9,718 nt of DNA from Verrucomicrobiia bacterium (GTDB lineage Bacteria > Verrucomicrobiota > Verrucomicrobiae > Limisphaerales > UBA11358), in the NCBI GenBank assembly GCA_030042375.1, contig JASHZU010000140.1, positions 1-9,718 of the forward strand, written 5' to 3'. The position numbers and the translations under genes were made by a program. The notes under the pieces are model-generated. The model had not been told where the DNA came from. It saw only the letters and a program-made list of their open reading frames with translations, and ran no database searches. Positions within the stretch are counted from its first letter, which is position 1; every line of letters starts with the position of its first letter. Shown in pieces: positions 6,166 to 9,718 of the stretch.

Positions 6166-7815
6166 TTAATTACAGAAAATCACGACCAAAATTTGCGCGG
6201 TGAAAATTCTCAGCAACATCGAGAGCGGATATACCGTGGCATAGGCGACCAGCGGCGCATCAGAGGCGTGGATGGCGTGGGCGAATGCCAGTGCCGGCGG
6301 ATCAGTCATGCTGCCGGCCAGGACGCCGCTGATGGTCTGCGAATTTAATTTAAAAATGAACTGCGCGAAAAGCGCGACAAGAAGCAACGGAACAATCGTG
6401 ATGGCCAGGCCGGCAAACAGCCAGTGCAATCCTTCGCTGGTAAAAACGGTTTCAAAAAACTTGCCGCCGGCTTTGAGCCCAACGCAGGCAAGAAACAACG
6501 CGATGCCAAGCTCGCGAAATGCAATATTCGCACTTTCAGGCATATACCAAACGAGAGGGCCGATGCGTCCAATCCGGCTCAAAATAATGGCGAGGATCAG
6601 GGGACCGCCAGCCAGACCCAATTGCACTGGCACGGGAACATGGGGAACGGCAATTGGAATTGTCCCGGCAATGACACCGAGTGCGATACCGATGAAAATG
6701 GGCATGAAATTCGTTTCGTGCAATGCACTCGCACGATTGCCTAACACTTCCGCTACTTCGTCCAACGCCTTTTCATCGCCGACAATTTGCAATGTGTCTC
6801 CAAACTGTAATTGCAACCCGCGCACGGCAGTCATTTCGATTTCCGCGCGCGTTACCCGGGTAACGGCCACTCCAAAACGTTCTGATAGATTTAATTCCGC
6901 AATAGTTTTTCCCAAAACATTATTACGGGTCATGACCATGCGGCGTGACACGATCCGTCCGGAGACATTCAGAAGGTTCCAATTGGCTTCGTGACCTGTG
7001 ACATTGCGAAATTTTTCCAGAGATTCACGGGCGCCGACTGCCAGAACAGTGTCTTCCCGGTGAAGTGGCATTTGATCCGTAGCCGTTTCAACCTCCGGCG
7101 CGCCGTCCCTTTTGATTCGGGAAATGTTTACGCCATAGTGTTCTGAAATTTCTCCGACGGTAACATTTTCCAGAGCCACATTTTCGACGAGAATGTTCAT
7201 CCGTTCCAGATGTTTCGGACGTTCGGGAGGTAGTTGCTGAGTTGCATCGCGGGAAGCCCACTTCAAAAATAAAGTGACGCCGATAATTCCTGCAACCGCC
7301 CCCGGATAAGCTGCGGCATAAGCAAGCGACGGCGTTCCGGCGTGCGCGGCAAATTCGCCGCCAAGCGATTTAAGCATTTGTTGCGTCGCGCCGAGCGATG
7401 GCGTGTTGGTCGTAGCTCCGGAGAAAAGTCCGACCGACGCAAATGGATTGATATGGAGTAAAATTCCTGCACCGATGGTGACACCTGCGCCAAGTAAAAC
7501 AATCGCTGCCGCGAGCAAATTCAACTTCAGGCCCTGTTTTCGAAATGATGCGAAGAATCCCGGTCCCAATTGCAGGCCAATGGTGAAAACGAAAAGGATT
7601 AGGCCGAAATCGCGCACGAACTCCAGTATATTCTCGTTTATACTCAATCCGAAGTGCCCGGCGATGATGCCTGCAAACAAAATGCCGGTGACACCAATTC
7701 CCACGCCTTTGATTTTGATTTGCGCCAAAAGAAGGCCAGCGACGGCGACGAGCATCAGCACCAGCACTGCCCAGGCGATGGGTTGCGACGATGATAGTTG
7801 GAAAAGCCAGTTCAT
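6166..7815 (-). CDS. AspT/YidE-YbjL-type transporter with two TrkA-C domains, 549 aa
   Basis: Inner-membrane carrier of the aspartate:alanine exchanger (AAE) family. Seen: two membrane halves of about five helices each (roughly 12-185 and 370-549), separated by a soluble region (about 205-365) with two RCK/TrkA-C-like domains (VTVGEISEHYGVNISRIKRDG; GKTIAELNLSERFGVAVTRV followed by LQFGDTLQIVG). The halves carry the paired family motifs GLFSGATTNTPSLGA (129-143) and GVLAGSMTDPPALAFA (497-512), the hallmark of the internal duplication. Length is typical (about 540-560 aa). Known: AspT exchanges aspartate for alanine, and other members move succinate or unknown anions; substrate cannot be read here. 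The TrkA-C domains suggest gating by a small ligand. It is first in an operon with the Usp and is transcribed divergently from the membrane-Usp-radical SAM genes. ATG 7815 has no clear ribosome binding site. Confidence 0.92.
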   Translation of the reverse strand: MNWLFQLSSSQPIAWAVLVLMLVAVAGLLLAQIKIKGVGIGVTGILFAGIIAGHFGLSINENILEFVRDFGLILFVFTIGLQLGPGFFASFRKQGLKLNLLAAAIVLLGAGVTIGAGILLHINPFASVGLFSGATTNTPSLGATQQMLKSLGGEFAAHAGTPSLAYAAAYPGAVAGIIGVTLFLKWASRDATQQLPPERPKHLERMNILVENVALENVTVGEISEHYGVNISRIKRDGAPEVETATDQMPLHREDTVLAVGARESLEKFRNVTGHEANWNLLNVSGRIVSRRMVMTRNNVLGKTIAELNLSERFGVAVTRVTRAEIEMTAVRGLQLQFGDTLQIVGDEKALDEVAEVLGNRASALHETNFMPIFIGIALGVIAGTIPIAVPHVPVPVQLGLAGGPLILAIILSRIGRIGPLVWYMPESANIAFRELGIALFLACVGLKAGGKFFETVFTSEGLHWLFAGLAITIVPLLLVALFAQFIFKLNSQTISGVLAGSMTDPPALAFAHAIHASDAPLVAYATVYPLSMLLRIFTAQILVVIFCN

Positions 7816-7904
7816 ATTTAGATGTTAAGGAATCCGGTCGTTTATTTTCATCACCGTCACATTACACAAAAGGCATTCATGACCGCTCAACATCCTTTGC
7901 TCTT

Positions 7905-7917
7905 TCCTTCGCAAGGA
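7905..7917. promoter_or_regulatory. 13-bp inverted repeat in the divergent intergenic region
   Basis: TCCTT-CGC-AAGGA is a perfect 5-bp-arm inverted repeat, 90 bp upstream of the transporter start and 100 bp upstream of the first plus-strand membrane protein. It is the only clear dyad in the 201-bp spacer that must hold both divergent promoters. It could be an operator shared by the two Usp operons or a chance dyad. I found no confident -35/-10 elements. Confidence 0.2.
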
Positions 7918-8016
7918 TTGCAAATGTTTTAATCGAATCACCATTCCAGCACTGATTTGTATCGCAAAAAATGATGTTCTTTCGGCAAGCGGTGGGGAGT
8001 AAGGAATTTCGCTTTA

Positions 8017-8496
8017 ATGCATCTTGGGAGCATGACAACGAAATCGGTTTACAATAAATTGAGTGGGCTGGTAAAACCTGGGACCATGGCAGCCATTGTC
8101 CTGATTTCAGGATTTTGGGCCTCGCTTGCTCTCGCTCTCTATTACGTCGGCGATGCTGTGATCTGGAGGGAATCGGAAACTCTTGCTTTGCTATTTTCCG
8201 GAATATTTGCGGTTTTCTTCTTTTTACGCTCTTTTGGGCCGTGGTCAAAACCAGCGGCTCTCTTAGGTCTTAGTTCGTTGGCGGTTTTGGCAATGTTTTT
8301 CCAATACCTGTGCGGTTCCGATTATATCCTGCCGGGTCTATCAACCATGTCGGGAATGCTGCTTTCGATAGGATTGGGAATGGCAGGCGTATTTTTGGAC
8401 GTGGGAAAATATCGTCGATGGGCAAAGGCGCATCGCCATTCGTTTAACCTCAACAATTCGATGATGATGGCGTTTCATCGTGCAACTCATTTTTAA
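8017..8496 (+). CDS. Four-helix membrane protein, 159 aa, unknown function
   Basis: Seen: four hydrophobic segments at about 24-45 (MAAIVLISGFWASLALALYYV), 54-71, 79-98 and 104-128, with a short basic N-terminus and a basic, His-rich tail (KYRRWAKAHRHSFN). Both ends are therefore probably cytoplasmic. No catalytic or cofactor motif is evident; a Cys at 99 and the tail histidines are too few to suggest metal binding. I do not recognise the family. It is the first gene of the plus-strand unit and ends 5 nt before the next small membrane protein. The start at 8017 has AAGGA at 8001-8005 (11 nt spacing); Met6 at 8032 is an alternative with GGGAG too close to it. The overlapping minus-strand frame 7877-8248 is strongly basic and looks like a shadow. 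Confidence 0.75.
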   Translation: MHLGSMTTKSVYNKLSGLVKPGTMAAIVLISGFWASLALALYYVGDAVIWRESETLALLFSGIFAVFFFLRSFGPWSKPAALLGLSSLAVLAMFFQYLCGSDYILPGLSTMSGMLLSIGLGMAGVFLDVGKYRRWAKAHRHSFNLNNSMMMAFHRATHF

Positions 8497-8501
8497 CCGT
8501 T

Positions 8502-8798
8502 ATGACTATTTTATCTAAAACTCTTTTGGCGGTTGCAGCGGCCGGGCTGGCAGGCGGGATTATTATTGCTGTACGCGATGCCGTTGCCGGTCCGGCGTTG
8601 TCTGTGGTGTTGCCCATCGGTGCAGTAGCATTCGGCTTGTTCCTGATAGTGATGGTGCTACAAAAGGAGGTTGCCTTGTATGACCTGGAACAAAAAAACA
8701 AGCTGGAATCGCTTTCACGCAACACCACAGCCGCCAAGCAACATTCCAAAAGTCCGCCTCAACCCCTTATTGCTGAACCGAAAGGAAAAGCGTTATGA
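8502..8798 (+). CDS. Small two-helix membrane protein, 98 aa, unknown function
   Basis: Seen: hydrophobic segments at about 5-24 (SKTLLAVAAAGLAGGIIIAV) and 32-53 (ALSVVLPIGAVAFGLFLIVMV) joined by a short loop, then a charged, coiled-coil-prone stretch (LQKEVALYDLEQKNKLESL, 54-72) and a Pro/Lys-rich tail. Both termini are probably cytoplasmic, leaving a soluble tail of about 45 residues that could contact a partner. Spacing to the upstream gene is 5 nt and its TGA overlaps the Usp start (ATGA), so translation of the three is probably coupled. No ribosome binding site of its own is clear. Not recognised; it could be a membrane anchor for the following Usp, which is context-based inference only. 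Confidence 0.7.
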   Translation: MTILSKTLLAVAAAGLAGGIIIAVRDAVAGPALSVVLPIGAVAFGLFLIVMVLQKEVALYDLEQKNKLESLSRNTTAAKQHSKSPPQPLIAEPKGKAL

Positions 8799-9382
8799 AA
8801 ATTAAACCCTCAAATACGCCTGGCAGTGTGGTCATGGAGCTGGATGATCGCGATTCGGACCGGCTTTCGAAACCAGCCAACGCCTCGGCGTTTAAATTAA
8901 ACACAATCCTTGTGCCCGTAGACTTTTCGAATTGCTCGAAAAAGGCCTTACAGTACGCGGTGCCGTTCGCGAAACAATTTAACGCCACGATTATATTCCT
9001 GCATGTCGTGCCATCCCTTTCAGGCGTTAGCGAAGAACCCTATCAGGCGTTAATCCTGCAAGGGGGATTGCGAAAGCATGCCGCACAAAAAATGAAGGAG
9101 CTGGCAGAAGAATTTGTTCCGCGCGACATTCAAGTCAAAATTGAAACATGCCTCGGGGCAACTGGAGTTGAGATTGCCGGGGAGGCGAAAAAATTGGAGG
9201 CCGATCTTATCGTCATTTCCACGCATGGACGCACCGGACGGGCACACTCTTTAGCCGGTAGCGTGGCCGAAAACCTCGTACAGCTGGCGCCCTGCCCGGT
9301 GCTCGTGGTGCGCGAACACGAACATGAATTCATCGAGGGTGAAGCTGTAAATTTACTTTCAAACCCGCCAAATGACGACTGA
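8795..9382 (+). CDS. Universal stress protein (UspA family), 195 aa
   Basis: Seen: about 33 polar residues precede the fold, which opens with LNTILVPVDFSNCSKKALQYAVPFA (35-59; Asp43). It has the strand ATIIFLHVVPS, the hinge GATGVEIAGEAKK, and the closing block ADLIVISTHGRTGRAHSLAGS, then VAENLVQLAPCPVLVV. The nucleotide motif is S-TH-G145, nine residues, G155-S156, close to the consensus G-x2-G-x9-G-S, so this copy is the better candidate ATP binder of the two. A C-terminal tail of about 22 acidic residues follows. The start is firm: AAAGGA at 8781-8786, 8 nt before an ATG that overlaps the upstream stop (ATGA). The 3' end overlaps the radical SAM start by 11 nt. It is clearly diverged from the Usp at 5562-6131, so not a recent tandem copy. 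Confidence 0.93.
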   Translation: MKIKPSNTPGSVVMELDDRDSDRLSKPANASAFKLNTILVPVDFSNCSKKALQYAVPFAKQFNATIIFLHVVPSLSGVSEEPYQALILQGGLRKHAAQKMKELAEEFVPRDIQVKIETCLGATGVEIAGEAKKLEADLIVISTHGRTGRAHSLAGSVAENLVQLAPCPVLVVREHEHEFIEGEAVNLLSNPPNDD

Positions 9383-9718
9383 AATAAAATCACTGCTGTC
9401 TGCCGATAATACGATGGCAGACCGTCCGGATTCAGCATTTGGTTGTCCACGTGAATTTTTAGGAAACCGCTTTGTGTATACCGTGATTTCCCCTCGGGCT
9501 GGCGGTTTGTCCGTTGGTGTTAATATGAACCCGGACAAGTACTGCAATTTCAATTGTGAATATTGCGAGGTGAACCGGCTATTTCCATCACGCGAGCGAT
9601 CTTTGGACCTGGAAGTGATGTCGGATGAATTGAGGCGAACAATTCATCTCGTTAATTCCGGTGAACTAAAACAGTTCTCTTGTTATAGCAATACGCCCAA
9701 TGACTTGCTCAAATTGCG
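9372..9718 (+). CDS. Radical SAM protein, N-terminal part, cut by window edge
   Basis: Seen: 115 codons open to the window edge. The cluster motif is CNFNCEYC (Cys58, Cys62, Cys65), the canonical C-x3-C-x2-C that binds the 4Fe-4S cluster and SAM. It is preceded by SPRAGGLSVGVNMNP, like the 'SxR-G-SLGVN' lead-in of COG0731-type (wyosine-synthetase-related) radical SAM enzymes, and followed by CEVNR and FSCYSNTPNDLL. Known: such proteins generate a 5'-deoxyadenosyl radical; the substrate of this subgroup is often unknown. The ATG at 9372 overlaps the Usp stop by 11 nt; Met15 (9414) is an alternative. Neither has a good ribosome binding site, so coupling to the Usp is likely. Only the part around the cluster can be judged; the C-terminal half lies outside the window. 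Confidence 0.88.
   Translation, partial: MTTEIKSLLSADNTMADRPDSAFGCPREFLGNRFVYTVISPRAGGLSVGVNMNPDKYCNFNCEYCEVNRLFPSRERSLDLEVMSDELRRTIHLVNSGELKQFSCYSNTPNDLLKL

Noticed and set aside
6272..6994. 240-codon plus-strand frame opposite the transporter gene
   Set aside because: Antisense shadow of the AspT-type gene: rich in Asn, Pro, Arg and Thr, no domain, no ribosome binding site.
7877..8248. 123-codon minus-strand basic frame
   Set aside because: Overlaps the start of the four-helix membrane protein and the divergent spacer; the sequence is Arg/Lys/Ser-rich without a fold pattern.

Overview
The window looks like a chromosomal stretch of a free-living, mesophilic Gram-negative bacterium, most likely in the Verrucomicrobiota (Pedosphaera/Limisphaera-like). 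That is an inference. It rests on the exported LamG-type protein at the left edge with its 'AGYWPLHE' opening, an outer-membrane barrel protein, the scarcity of Shine-Dalgarno sites before real genes, and moderate GC with AT-rich spacers. I see no rRNA, tRNA, CRISPR array, insertion sequence or phage gene.

Layout. (1) Positions 1-356, minus strand: start of an exported LamG-like protein, cut by the window edge. (2) 357-832: AT-rich spacer with a 22-codon ORF behind a strong ribosome binding site, a small hairpin at its stop, and a 13-bp palindrome. (3) 833-1219, minus: unrecognised protein that looks C-terminally truncated. (4) 1406-4452, minus: a small membrane protein, ATP-dependent PEP carboxykinase (pckA) and an outer-membrane barrel protein, probably one transcript. 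(5) 4604-5555, plus: a cytidylate-kinase-like protein overlapped at its 3' end by a small EF-Tu-domain-like ORF. (6) 5562-7815, minus: an AspT/YidE-type transporter followed by a universal stress protein (Usp). (7) 8017 to the right edge, plus: two small membrane proteins, a second Usp and a radical SAM protein, packed with 5-nt spacing, an ATGA overlap and an 11-nt overlap.

How it fits together. pckA is the gluconeogenic link between oxaloacetate and PEP. The right half is organised around two divergent operons sharing a 201-bp spacer, each carrying one Usp next to membrane proteins. With the nucleotide-kinase-like gene this reads as a stress or energy-limitation neighbourhood; that is context-based inference. 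The parts most likely to be undescribed are the tightly coupled membrane-membrane-Usp-radical SAM unit, the small EF-Tu-like ORF, and the short leader-like ORF.
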